This document shows, in pieces, positions 15,071-23,152 of a stretch of 29,751 bases of DNA. The notes under the pieces are model-generated. The model saw nothing but the letters and a program-made list of their open reading frames with translations. It ran no database searches and had not been told where the DNA came from. The first letter of the stretch is position 1. Each line of letters begins with the position of its first letter. Where the stretch lies: the NCBI GenBank assembly GCA_030606845.1, contig JAUWFP010000002.1:1-29751 (forward strand), written 5' to 3'. The stretch is from Anaerolineales bacterium (GTDB lineage Bacteria > Chloroflexota > Anaerolineae > Anaerolineales > E44-bin32). The position numbers and the translations under genes were made by a program.

Positions 15071-16054
15071 ATGGAAAAAAGTGATCGCTCATTATTAGGA
15101 AAGATCAGCTGGCTTTATTACATCGATGGACTCACGCAGAAAGAGATTGGACAGCGTGTTGGACTCTCTCGCCTGAAAGTCGTTCGCCTGCTCCAACGTG
15201 CCCGTGCCGAAGGCGTGGTCGAGATCAACATCGCCCCAGACCTGCTGTTCAACACAGAACTAGCACGCGGTCTTGAAGATCGGTTCCACTTGCAGGAGGC
15301 GATCATCACCGAACCGGTCAATCAACCCGATAACGGGGAAACGATCGGTCGAGCCGGCGCCCGTTTCCTCGAGCGGGTTCTGCGCGACGACATGGCACTC
15401 GGAATCGGCATGGGCCGCACCATCGCCAGCCTGCTGCCACATATCCCCTCTCGAAAATTAAACAATGTCACTGTCCGCACGCTCGCAGGGGCTTATGAAG
15501 AACCGGGTCGCGAGACCAATGCCTACAACATCAGTTGGCGCCTGGCTGATCAACTCGATGCTGGCGTAGAGCCGCTCCACTGCCCATTAATCGTCACTAA
15601 TCACGCCACCCGAGAGGCGTTACTCGAGGACCGAGCGCTGCGATCTGTGCTTGAAAGTCTGGGCGAATGCGATCTTGTGCTGATCGGATTGGGCTCCCTG
15701 GATAAAGCTTCACCCCTCGTGCGGTTGGGCTACTGTACGCCCAAACAACTCGCTGCACTTCAGAAGAAGGGTGCTGTCGGCGAGATCCTCGGCCGCTTCT
15801 ACGGTCTGGATGGCGAACTCATTCCCTCAGAATTTGATGAGCGTATTCTCGGGATCGACATCGCCCAGCTTTGCAGCATTACCTCTGTTGTCGCCCTGGC
15901 CTATGGCGCGCAAAAAGTCCAACCCATGCTCGGCGCGCTGCGAACTGGCTGTATTGATGTACTCATCACCGACCGCTGGACCGCCGAAGCAATTCTCGTG
16001 ACCCAATTACTTAAAAGGGAGGGCGATGCAAACAGAGCCAAATCACAGAAATAA
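15071..16054 (+). CDS. SorC-family transcriptional regulator 2
   Basis: This has the same architecture as the first regulator: a helix-turn-helix at the N-terminus (WLYYIDGLTQKEIGQRVGLS and RLKVVRLLQRA) and a SorC effector domain with GIGMGRTIA, LIGLGSLD, GAVGEILGRFY and ALRTGCIDVLITD. Overall likeness to regulator 1 is only moderate, so they are not a recent duplication. ATG at 15071 gives an N-terminus aligned with regulator 1; an in-frame GTG at 15053 is the alternative, and neither has a good ribosome site. The gene lies 56 bases upstream of the RLP gene and likely controls it and the following genes in response to a phosphorylated intermediate. Confidence 0.88.
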   Translation: MEKSDRSLLGKISWLYYIDGLTQKEIGQRVGLSRLKVVRLLQRARAEGVVEINIAPDLLFNTELARGLEDRFHLQEAIITEPVNQPDNGETIGRAGARFLERVLRDDMALGIGMGRTIASLLPHIPSRKLNNVTVRTLAGAYEEPGRETNAYNISWRLADQLDAGVEPLHCPLIVTNHATREALLEDRALRSVLESLGECDLVLIGLGSLDKASPLVRLGYCTPKQLAALQKKGAVGEILGRFYGLDGELIPSEFDERILGIDIAQLCSITSVVALAYGAQKVQPMLGALRTGCIDVLITDRWTAEAILVTQLLKREGDANRAKSQK

Positions 16055-16110
16055 AATAACTGCCCTTTAGCAAGACCCGGATCCGAACAAGACTTCAGGA
16101 GCAACTCATT

Positions 16111-17439
16111 ATGAAACTCGCAAAATTCGCTGATCTCGAAGCTCTGCCCATCGCATTATCTGAAGGGATTGACTACGACGAAAGCATTATCGCGACGTAC
16201 GTCATTCAATACCCATCGCGCATAGATATGCGTGATATCGGGCAGGCAATCGCCATCGAACAATCCACAGGAACATGGACACCCGTCCCTGGTGAAACCG
16301 CCGAGGTGCGGAAAAAGCATGTAGCAAAAATGATCGGTTTATGGGAGATCCCATACTACGAATGGTCGCTCCCAACTGAGGGCGAGCGCAAGTACGTCTT
16401 GCAAGTCGCCTTCCCGATCATCAACTTCACATCACAGATCCCGATGCTCTTCGCCAGCGTGATCGGCAATATTTCAATGTTCGGGAAGTTGAAGTTGGTA
16501 GACCTCCGCCTCCCTGAGAAGTTCGTCGCCGGTTTTCCGGGGCCAAAGTTTGGCATCGAAGGCATGCGCGAGTTGTTGAATACGCCCAAGCGACCCCAAA
16601 CCAACATTATGATTAAGCCCTGCACAGGATGGACTCCCGAATGGGGCGCCAAGACATTTCGCGACATCGCCATGGGTGGCGTGGACATCGTTAAGGACGA
16701 CGAATTGATCGCCGATGCAGAATACAACCGCATTGCGGAGCGGCTTCCACTTTTCATGGAGGCGGAGCGACAAGCTTTCGAGCAGACCGGCGAGCGAACC
16801 CTATATGCGGTGAACATAACAGATACAATTCCGCAGGTGTTCGATAACGCCAAACTCGCGATCGAGCTTGGCGCGAACTGTCTAATGGTTAATGTCTATG
16901 CCACCGGCTTTCCCGTCATGCGGGCTTTAGCCGAAGACCCCGAGATTAACGTGCCAATCCTGGCCCATCCGGATGTAGTAGGCGCCACATACATGTCTAC
17001 CAACCACGGGATAACCGCTCAACTCCTTCTTGGTAAGCTCGCCCGGATCGCGGGTGCCGATATGGTTGTCTACCCTCACTACCAGGGCAAAGTACCGATC
17101 ACGCGAGATAATTGCCTCCAAATTGGGCGCAATCTTACATTTCCTCTATATGATGTTAAAAAAGCGTGGCCGATGCCGGGTGGTGGCGTCCACCCACACA
17201 CTGTAGAGAGCCTTGTTGAGGATTTCGGTTTCGACATCATGGTTGGAGCAGGCGGTCCGGTCCACGCTCACCCGATGGGGACTGTTGCCGGCGCTCGTGC
17301 ATTCCGCCAGGCAGTCAACGCGGCTACGGCAGGGATTTCGTTAGAGGATGCCGCTGAGGAATTTGAAGAACTGCGGATCGCCATTGAATTGTGGAAAGAT
17401 CCACACAAAGATCACGACCTCTCTGAGCGGAGGATATAA
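16111..17439 (+). CDS. RuBisCO-like protein (form IV, RLP)
   Basis: This 442-residue protein is unmistakably of the RuBisCO large-subunit fold. By spinach numbering recalled from memory, many catalytic residues are kept: E60 (here E50 in EQSTGTWT), N123 (N120), K175 (K169 in IKPCTGW), the carbamylation triad K201/D203/E204 (K195, D197, E198 in VKDDE), H294 (H286) and K334 (K327). Substrate-phosphate and closing residues differ: R295 is P287, H327 appears to be V320 and S379 is G357. It is therefore an RLP, not a CO2-fixing enzyme. Known RLPs act as enolases, isomerases, or decarboxylases/transcarboxylases of 3-oxo acid phosphates (OiaX, OiaT of apionate catabolism). With a PdxA-like enzyme, an aldolase and MDR dehydrogenases downstream, a role on a phosphorylated keto acid is the best guess. 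AGGAG lies 10 bases upstream. Confidence 0.93.
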   Translation: MKLAKFADLEALPIALSEGIDYDESIIATYVIQYPSRIDMRDIGQAIAIEQSTGTWTPVPGETAEVRKKHVAKMIGLWEIPYYEWSLPTEGERKYVLQVAFPIINFTSQIPMLFASVIGNISMFGKLKLVDLRLPEKFVAGFPGPKFGIEGMRELLNTPKRPQTNIMIKPCTGWTPEWGAKTFRDIAMGGVDIVKDDELIADAEYNRIAERLPLFMEAERQAFEQTGERTLYAVNITDTIPQVFDNAKLAIELGANCLMVNVYATGFPVMRALAEDPEINVPILAHPDVVGATYMSTNHGITAQLLLGKLARIAGADMVVYPHYQGKVPITRDNCLQIGRNLTFPLYDVKKAWPMPGGGVHPHTVESLVEDFGFDIMVGAGGPVHAHPMGTVAGARAFRQAVNAATAGISLEDAAEEFEELRIAIELWKDPHKDHDLSERRI

Positions 17440-17456
17440 AGCGGGAGGGTTTCATC

Positions 17457-18659
17457 TTGACTATTCGGGATCATACTAGTCAGCCATTGACCGATAGGGC
17501 TTACGCACATATTGTTCACCTTGCTGGTGACATCGGCCCGCGCGGTAGCTGCACGCAATGTGAACACAAAGCCGCCCGCTACGTAGCGACGACACTTCAC
17601 GATTTGGGTTTAAGTGACGTTCACACTCAAGAATTCTCTGGGTCACCGACAGCTTATGGTCGCTATGGATTGGTTTTCGGAGTTGCCCTTCTTGGTCAGA
17701 TCATGGCGGGTTTGATACAAAGCGGATGGTCGTACATCGCTGCGGGGGTTATATTTGCGCTTTCAGCGTGGGCGATGTTCGCTGAGAGCGATTTCCATCC
17801 AAACTGGACACACTGGTTGATCCGCTCGCGACCAAGCCACAACGTCATAGCATGGTGTCCAGCGCGGAAAACCCCCGAACGCCTGGTTGTGATCAGTGCG
17901 CACGTCGACAGCCATCGAACACCATTCTTCAACTCGAACGCCACTTGGCAACGATGGTACAACCTTTGTTTTCGCCTGATCTTCCTCAGTCTAGTCATCG
18001 GTACAGGCCTGGGAATCCTTGTGGGAGTCTTCGACCTCACCCTTCTCAAGATATTCTTTCATACTCTGGGACTACCGTTAGCCATCAGCTTGCTTGCTTT
18101 TCTACACGCCGATAACACACCATTTTCACCCGGTGCATATGACAATGGCTCAGGGGTCGCCTGCACGCTTACAATCGCAGAGCACTTGATCCAAAACCCA
18201 TTGGACAGCACTGATGTGTGGATATCCATAACCGGATGTGAGGAGACAGGCGCAGGCGGTATGTTGGCGTTGGTAAACACTATGCCTGAAAGCTGGCGAC
18301 AAGCCTTATGGGTCAACCTGGATCAGACTGGTATCGGTCAATTATATATTCGCCTGGAGGAGGGCATGCTCAGGCGCTACGCGGTTCAATCCTCTGCCAT
18401 ACAACTCGCCCGAGCGGCGGCAAAAGCCAGCGGGGTAAATCTGCGCGAGCACACCAGCCAGGCGTTTTCCGATGCGATCATTGCCCATAAGCAAGGGCTC
18501 CTAGCGATTTCACTCGGAGCGAGCCCCACAGAGCCAGATCTAGAAACCCCCCGTCATCAAATGTCCGATGTGCCCTCCGCCATCCAACCTGGGACACTCC
18601 ATCAAACACAGCTCTACGTTTGGAGTTTGCTGTCTATCTGGGACAGACAGGAGCAATGA
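17457..18659 (+). CDS. Membrane-embedded M28-family peptidase-like protein
   Basis: The protein carries M28 (aminopeptidase) zinc-site motifs: H149 and D151 in SAHVDSH, D229 in GAYDNGSG, E262/E263 in CEETGAGG, D289 in NLDQTG and H367 in PRHQMSD. Hydrophobic segments lie at about 72-88 and 92-109, before the catalytic domain, and two more at about 171-192 and 198-216, between the first two metal-ligand motifs. In ordinary M28 enzymes those motifs are only a dozen or so residues apart, so there is a membrane-spanning insertion within the active-site loop. The start is TTG at 17457 behind GGGAGGG. It follows the RLP by 17 bases and overlaps the region just before the PdxA-like gene, so it is inside the operon. 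A peptidase in a sugar-acid operon may suggest an amide- or amino-acid-linked substrate, but this is speculation. Confidence 0.8.
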   Translation: MTIRDHTSQPLTDRAYAHIVHLAGDIGPRGSCTQCEHKAARYVATTLHDLGLSDVHTQEFSGSPTAYGRYGLVFGVALLGQIMAGLIQSGWSYIAAGVIFALSAWAMFAESDFHPNWTHWLIRSRPSHNVIAWCPARKTPERLVVISAHVDSHRTPFFNSNATWQRWYNLCFRLIFLSLVIGTGLGILVGVFDLTLLKIFFHTLGLPLAISLLAFLHADNTPFSPGAYDNGSGVACTLTIAEHLIQNPLDSTDVWISITGCEETGAGGMLALVNTMPESWRQALWVNLDQTGIGQLYIRLEEGMLRRYAVQSSAIQLARAAAKASGVNLREHTSQAFSDAIIAHKQGLLAISLGASPTEPDLETPRHQMSDVPSAIQPGTLHQTQLYVWSLLSIWDRQEQ

Positions 18660-18661
18660 CT

Positions 18662-19675
18662 ATGAAGGAACACCCATTGATCGCTATCACCATGGGGGAT
18701 CCAGCTGGCGTGGGCCCCGAAGTTGTGGTCAAAGCCCTGCACAATCCACGAGTACAATCTGCCGCACTACTCCTCGTGATCGGTAATCGAAAAGTCTTGG
18801 AACGGGCAGCAAATATTCTCAATATGGACCTCGACCTAGAGACAATCAAGACTACGGCTGACATCGATCGTACGCGCAAGCAGGCCTATCTGCTTGAGCA
18901 GCCTCCTCATCCCTTAGAGGACTTTCCCATAGGTTGCATCGATGCCATTTGTGGGCAAGCCGCGGCAAATTACATCCTATCTGCCGTTGACTTGGCTTCG
19001 CATGGTGAAGTGGACGCGATCGCGACGGCACCGATCAACAAAGCGGCGCTGCAGGCGGCGGACATACCTTATCGAGGTCACACCGAACTATTGGCAGATA
19101 AGACTCAGACTGAGGACGTTGCCATGATGCTGGTGACACCCGGTCGAACGGAGCCAGCGCAATGGCTGCGTGTCACACACGCCACGACACACATCCCACT
19201 GGTCGAAGTCGCTCCTACACTCACCATCGAAAGCATCCTTAGGACGGTATCCATTACCGTCGATGGACTTGGGCAATTGGGTTTAGCAACACCGAGACTC
19301 GCCCTTGCCGCACTCAACCCCCACGCCAGCGACGATGGCCTGATGGGTGACGAAGAGGCTCATATCCTTGCGCCAACGGTTGAGGCCGCGCAGCAACTAG
19401 GTTTCAATCTGGAAGGGCCGATCCCTGCCGACACAATCTTCCTGCGAGCCATTCAGGGGGAATTCGATGCGGTGATCGCTCTTTATCACGATCAAGGGCA
19501 CATCCCAATAAAAACTCACGGTTTCGAACGGGCTGTCAACATCACCCTGGGCTTGCCCATCATCCGCACATCTGTCGACCATGGTACTGCCTTCGATATC
19601 GCCTGGAAGGGAATCGCACAAGAAGATAGTTTGGTCGAGGCTATTCTGCTTGCTGCACAAATGGCAATAAAATAA
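18662..19675 (+). CDS. PdxA-like NAD-dependent phospho-hydroxyacid dehydrogenase (PdxA2 type)
   Basis: The family oxidises a phosphorylated beta-hydroxy acid, often with loss of CO2. PdxA itself acts on 4-phosphohydroxy-L-threonine, and PdxA2 enzymes act on 4-phospho-D-threonate or -erythronate giving DHAP. Visible signatures are AITMGDPAGVGPE at the N-terminus, RGHTE (H140), THIPL with metal ligand H177, NPHASDDG with H221, and YHDQGHIPIK with H276, then RTSVDHGTAFDIA. The length of 337 residues is normal. ATG at 18662 lies 8 bases after AGGAG; the ATG at 18656, overlapping the M28 stop, is only 2 bases from it. No other vitamin B6 genes are near, and the company of an RLP and an aldolase argues for a catabolic PdxA2-like role. 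No DUF1537 kinase is present; the PTS could supply the phosphate. Confidence 0.9.
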   Translation: MKEHPLIAITMGDPAGVGPEVVVKALHNPRVQSAALLLVIGNRKVLERAANILNMDLDLETIKTTADIDRTRKQAYLLEQPPHPLEDFPIGCIDAICGQAAANYILSAVDLASHGEVDAIATAPINKAALQAADIPYRGHTELLADKTQTEDVAMMLVTPGRTEPAQWLRVTHATTHIPLVEVAPTLTIESILRTVSITVDGLGQLGLATPRLALAALNPHASDDGLMGDEEAHILAPTVEAAQQLGFNLEGPIPADTIFLRAIQGEFDAVIALYHDQGHIPIKTHGFERAVNITLGLPIIRTSVDHGTAFDIAWKGIAQEDSLVEAILLAAQMAIK

Positions 19676-19690
19676 CAAAAGGAGATCAAC

Positions 19691-20350
19691 ATGCTATTGA
19701 AAGAATTGCGCGAGGAAGTGCTCGAGAAGAGCGTACAAATGATTAAAGATGGGCTGGCTTTCGGCGCCGGCGGCAACATCAGCGCATTAGACTCTGAGAG
19801 CGGGTTAATAGCGATAACGCCAAGCGCTATTGAGTACACCAAGATGAAGACCGCAGATATAGTTGTTATCGATAAGGTGGGCAAGGTCGTTGACGGAAAA
19901 TGGAAACCGACGAGCGAAAGCCCCATGCACACGATTTTCTACCGTGAACGAGATGATGTCGGTGCGGTGGTTCACACCCATGCACCCCAAGCCTCCGTGT
20001 TTGCGATCATCAATGAGCCGGTGCCGATGGTAGTGGCCGAAGCTGCGCTTTGCATCGGCGAGCCGGTGAAAGTCGCTCCCTATCGCAGGCCCGGGACGGA
20101 TGAACTTGCGCGCATCGTGCTCGAGACAATGGGGGACGGTGTTGCCGTGCTGCTTGCTCAACATGGCATGATCGCAGTGGGATCCAGCTTACGGGAGGCC
20201 TATTCATCGACAATCGCCACCGAGATGTCAGCTCGCTTAGCAATTATGGCCCGCTCTATAGGCGCGGCGCCGATAAACCTGGATCCCGAGGAAGTCAAAG
20301 AGCTGCGCCAGCTCTACATGCGCCACTACCACCCAACGACATCTGATTAA
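19691..20350 (+). CDS. Class II (zinc) aldolase, fuculose-phosphate aldolase/adducin family
   Basis: This 219-residue enzyme belongs to the FucA/AraD family of zinc aldolases and epimerases. GGNIS (27-31) binds phosphate. The zinc ligands are H95 and H97 in HTHAP and H158 in QHGM. The acidic catalytic residue is E76 in TSESPMH; fuculose-type aldolases have Glu here while L-ribulose-5-phosphate 4-epimerases have Asp, by recall, so an aldolase is more likely than an epimerase. It would cleave a ketose 1-phosphate or similar compound into DHAP plus an aldehyde, or decarboxylate a keto-acid phosphate as some relatives do. AAAAGGAG lies 8 bases upstream, and the gene follows the PdxA-like gene by 15 bases. 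Confidence 0.92.
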   Translation: MLLKELREEVLEKSVQMIKDGLAFGAGGNISALDSESGLIAITPSAIEYTKMKTADIVVIDKVGKVVDGKWKPTSESPMHTIFYRERDDVGAVVHTHAPQASVFAIINEPVPMVVAEAALCIGEPVKVAPYRRPGTDELARIVLETMGDGVAVLLAQHGMIAVGSSLREAYSSTIATEMSARLAIMARSIGAAPINLDPEEVKELRQLYMRHYHPTTSD

Positions 20351-20402
20351 GATGGAATTACTTTGAAATAATCGCGGACTAAACGAACCAGGAGGCGTAC
20401 GC

Positions 20403-21455
20403 ATGAGCCAAGAAAATATGAGAGCCATGATGTTTCTCGGACCAGGTGACTTAGAGCTTCAAGAAATCCCGATTCCCAAACCCGAACCAGACCAGGTATT
20501 GGTTAAAATCCACGCGGCTACCACCTGTGGAACCGACGCCAAGGCTTACCGCCGAGGTCACCACCTGATGCAGCCACCAACCCTTTTTGGTCATGAATTT
20601 GCCGGTGAGGTGGTTGCGGTTGGTTCTGAGATCAAGAATTTCTCGATAGGCATGCGCGTTGTCCCTCACAATTCCGCACCTTGCCAAGTCTGCTTCCACT
20701 GTAAAATCGGGCAAGAAAATCTATGCGAGCATTTGATTTTTAACTTCGGTGCATTCGCAGAGTACGCGATCATCCCGGGTCCCATCGTACGATTGAACAC
20801 CTTCGAGATTCCGGATCACATCTCCTATACGCAGGCGTCGATTCTCGAACCACTCGTCTCGGTCGTCCATGGACAGCGCATCTTGCAAATACAGCCCGGT
20901 GAACGGGTAGCAATCATTGGCGCTGGTGGTCCGATAGGGCTGATGCATCTGCAAATGGCGCTGCGCTCCGGCGCATCTCAGGTGATCGCTGTTGATCTGA
21001 GCGACACCCGCTTGAAGGTCGCCGAGAAACTGGGAGCGACGGCGCTCATTAACCCCAATGGCGATGATCCTGTGGAGGCGATCCGCTCGCTCACCGGCGG
21101 GCTAGGCGCGGATGTAACCATCGAGAGCGCCGGGGCCAAGGCAGCCTGGCTCACAGCACTCAAAGCTGTGCGTAAAGGCGGTCGAGTGCAGTGGTTTGGT
21201 GGCTTAAAATCTGGGGAAACGATCGACCTCGACACACACTGGGTTCATTACGGTGAACTCACCCTATACGGGACCTTTCATGGCACCCCCCTAGATGTCC
21301 AACGCGCTTTTGAACTCATCAACTCTGGCGTAATTGACGCACAGGCTTTGATCAGCGGCGAACTACCGCTCGAGCGTGTGGAAGATGCCCTAAAAATGAT
21401 GATCGAAGGCGAAGTTGTTAAAATGGCTATTCGCCCGGACCTGCCCGCTCAGTGA
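20403..21455 (+). CDS. Zinc-dependent alcohol/polyol dehydrogenase 1 (MDR family)
   Basis: This medium-chain dehydrogenase of 350 residues resembles galactitol-1-phosphate, sorbitol and threonine dehydrogenases. Catalytic zinc ligands are C42 (TTCGTD), H64/E65 (GHEFAG) and E149 (ILEPL). The structural zinc site has four cysteines, C94, C97, C100 and C108. The Rossmann motif GAGGPIG starts at 173, and D198 at the end of the second strand suggests NAD rather than NADP. GGAGG lies 7 bases upstream. A GatD-like function, oxidising the PTS-phosphorylated polyol to a ketose phosphate, fits the GatC-type transporter but is not proven. Confidence 0.9.
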   Translation: MSQENMRAMMFLGPGDLELQEIPIPKPEPDQVLVKIHAATTCGTDAKAYRRGHHLMQPPTLFGHEFAGEVVAVGSEIKNFSIGMRVVPHNSAPCQVCFHCKIGQENLCEHLIFNFGAFAEYAIIPGPIVRLNTFEIPDHISYTQASILEPLVSVVHGQRILQIQPGERVAIIGAGGPIGLMHLQMALRSGASQVIAVDLSDTRLKVAEKLGATALINPNGDDPVEAIRSLTGGLGADVTIESAGAKAAWLTALKAVRKGGRVQWFGGLKSGETIDLDTHWVHYGELTLYGTFHGTPLDVQRAFELINSGVIDAQALISGELPLERVEDALKMMIEGEVVKMAIRPDLPAQ

Positions 21456-21555
21456 CAATTGGATCCTCGTCAAAAAAGATGATCGCCTGTTTTTACTTCC
21501 ACCAGACAGGGGCGGGATCACCAAATCGGCAGCAATAACTTCTGGAGGTGCAAGA

Positions 21556-22611
21556 ATGATGAGTGAGAAGAAAATGCGAGTTGCGATGTATTACAAAAAC
21601 GACGACGTGCGCATCGAGGAGCAGCCGATACCCGTCATCGGACCGGGTGAAATCCTGGTGAAAACTGAAGTGTGCGGCCTGTGCGGTGGTGAGACGATGG
21701 AATGGTATCTCAAGTCGCGCGCACCAAAGGTTCTCGGGCATGAGCCCACGGGAGTAATCGCCAAGGTTGGCGACGGCGTCAAGAAGTTTAAAGAGGGCGA
21801 CCGGGTTTTCGTCCACCACCATGTTCCCTGTATGTCCTGCCACTTCTGTCATCGAGGGCGCTACACACTATGCGAGCAATTCAGTAAGACCAATATTAAA
21901 CCTGGAGGATTCGCCGAATTCTTCCGTGTCCCTGCAGAGATCGTAAGATTCGACACGTTACTGCTATCTGAAGGAGTGACGTTTGAAGCCGGGACGATCA
22001 TCGAGCCCATGGCATGCACCTTAAAAGGAATTAGACAAACCCCACCACATCCTGGAGACACCATTGCCATCATCGGAGCAGGGTTTATGGGGATGTGCTA
22101 CCTCCAACTGCTGACCCTCACACAGGCGGGGAAGATCATCGTCCTCGATTTCAGCGACTGGCGGCTTGAGAGAGCACGGGAAATGGGAGCGACCCATACT
22201 CTGAATCCCAAACAACAAAATCCCCTCGAGCAGCTGCACGAGATCAACAACGGGAGAGGGGCAGACGCCGTGTTTGTTACCGCAGGCTCGATAGCAGCCT
22301 GGGATTTAGGCCTACAACTATGTGAACGCGGCGGGCAGCTTCACCTGGGAGCACCGCCGCCGCCAGGAGATATTTGGCCAATCGACTCAAATGCCCTGTA
22401 CTTCAGTGAGGTCCAGATCAATTCATCGTTCTCCGCTCATCATGTCGACACCCAATCCGTGCTTGATCTATTAGCGGCAAAACGTGTGGATGCGGAAGCA
22501 TTGATCACACACCGCTTCGACTTGGATGGAGTTGAGGAGGCAATCTCGTTATTGTTGAAAGCCGATGCGTCCTTAAAATCACTGATTTATCCATGGGGAA
22601 TAAACAATTAA
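21556..22611 (+). CDS. Zinc-dependent alcohol/polyol dehydrogenase 2 (MDR family)
   Basis: A second MDR enzyme, 351 residues, is clearly related to its upstream neighbour but not a recent copy. The catalytic site uses C43 (GLCGGE), H62/E63 (GHEPTG) and the Glu of IEPMAC. The structural zinc cysteines are C92, C95, C98 and C106. AIIGAGFMGM is the nucleotide-binding loop and VLDFSD marks an NAD-type acidic residue. The start ATG at 21556 is 7 bases after GGAGG; the frame is open further upstream but overlaps MDR 1 and lacks a ribosome site. GGE in place of the usual G-T/S-D after the catalytic Cys changes a residue normally near the substrate, so it probably acts on a different substrate from MDR 1. 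The two may catalyse successive oxidations. Confidence 0.9.
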   Translation: MMSEKKMRVAMYYKNDDVRIEEQPIPVIGPGEILVKTEVCGLCGGETMEWYLKSRAPKVLGHEPTGVIAKVGDGVKKFKEGDRVFVHHHVPCMSCHFCHRGRYTLCEQFSKTNIKPGGFAEFFRVPAEIVRFDTLLLSEGVTFEAGTIIEPMACTLKGIRQTPPHPGDTIAIIGAGFMGMCYLQLLTLTQAGKIIVLDFSDWRLERAREMGATHTLNPKQQNPLEQLHEINNGRGADAVFVTAGSIAAWDLGLQLCERGGQLHLGAPPPPGDIWPIDSNALYFSEVQINSSFSAHHVDTQSVLDLLAAKRVDAEALITHRFDLDGVEEAISLLLKADASLKSLIYPWGINN

Positions 22612-22626
22612 CAGGAGACAAAAGAC

Positions 22627-23043
22627 ATGAAAAAGACTGATGTGCTCGTAAAATGGACGGGCAAAAAGCAATTCATCGGCACGGATAGTGGAAAGCATTC
22701 CATCGTGATCTCGTCCCACGACGAAGCGAACAACACTGGAATGAGCCCATCTCAATTATTACTTCTCTCGTTAGCATCTTGCAGCGCGTATGATGTCGTC
22801 GGCATATTGCAGAAAAAACGCCTTCAGCTCGATGGTTTAGAAATCACGATTCGCGGTGAACAAGAGCCTGACCCACCGTGGCCATACCGTCAAATTCATC
22901 TCAAATATGTATTAAGGGGGGCCGATCTAACAGAAAAAGCAGTTGAGCAAGCCATCGTCCTCTCCATGACCAAATATTGCTCGGTCGCTGCAACAGTCTC
23001 CGGAATAGCCGATGTCACGCACGAATTCGAGATTCTTGGATAA
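22627..23043 (+). CDS. OsmC/Ohr-family protein
   Basis: A small OsmC-fold protein of 138 residues, probably a thiol-dependent peroxidase or related redox protein. The two conserved cysteines of the family can be seen in LASCSAYDVV (about C57) and TKYCSVAATV (about C119). SPSQLLLLSLASCS is the standard family helix. AGGAG is 10 bases upstream, and the gene follows MDR 2 by 15 bases, so it is probably in the same transcript. Its link to sugar breakdown is unclear; detoxification of reactive by-products is possible. Confidence 0.88.
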   Translation: MKKTDVLVKWTGKKQFIGTDSGKHSIVISSHDEANNTGMSPSQLLLLSLASCSAYDVVGILQKKRLQLDGLEITIRGEQEPDPPWPYRQIHLKYVLRGADLTEKAVEQAIVLSMTKYCSVAATVSGIADVTHEFEILG

Positions 23044-23152
23044 TAATCCACTCCCCCAGCCCCCGCTGTGTTGCGGAGGATGATAAAATTACTTCGCTGT
23101 AATATGCATTGTGTAATGCGCGACCAGATCACCGCTTCAAGGAGAATCATTA

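Noticed and set aside
16111..17439. Genuine CO2-fixing RuBisCO
   Set aside because: R295-, H327- and S379-equivalent residues are replaced, there is no small subunit or phosphoribulokinase, and the context is catabolic.
13171..17439. A methylthio-sugar isoprenoid shunt (RLP plus cupin, as in Rhodospirillum rubrum)
   Set aside because: The cupin is in a PTS operon separate from the RLP, and no methylthioadenosine phosphorylase or methylthioribose-phosphate isomerase is present.
19691..20350. L-ribulose-5-phosphate 4-epimerase (AraD/UlaF) for the class II aldolase-family protein
   Set aside because: Glu rather than Asp at the catalytic acid position (TSES) points to an aldolase; also the EIIC is GatC-type, not UlaA-type.
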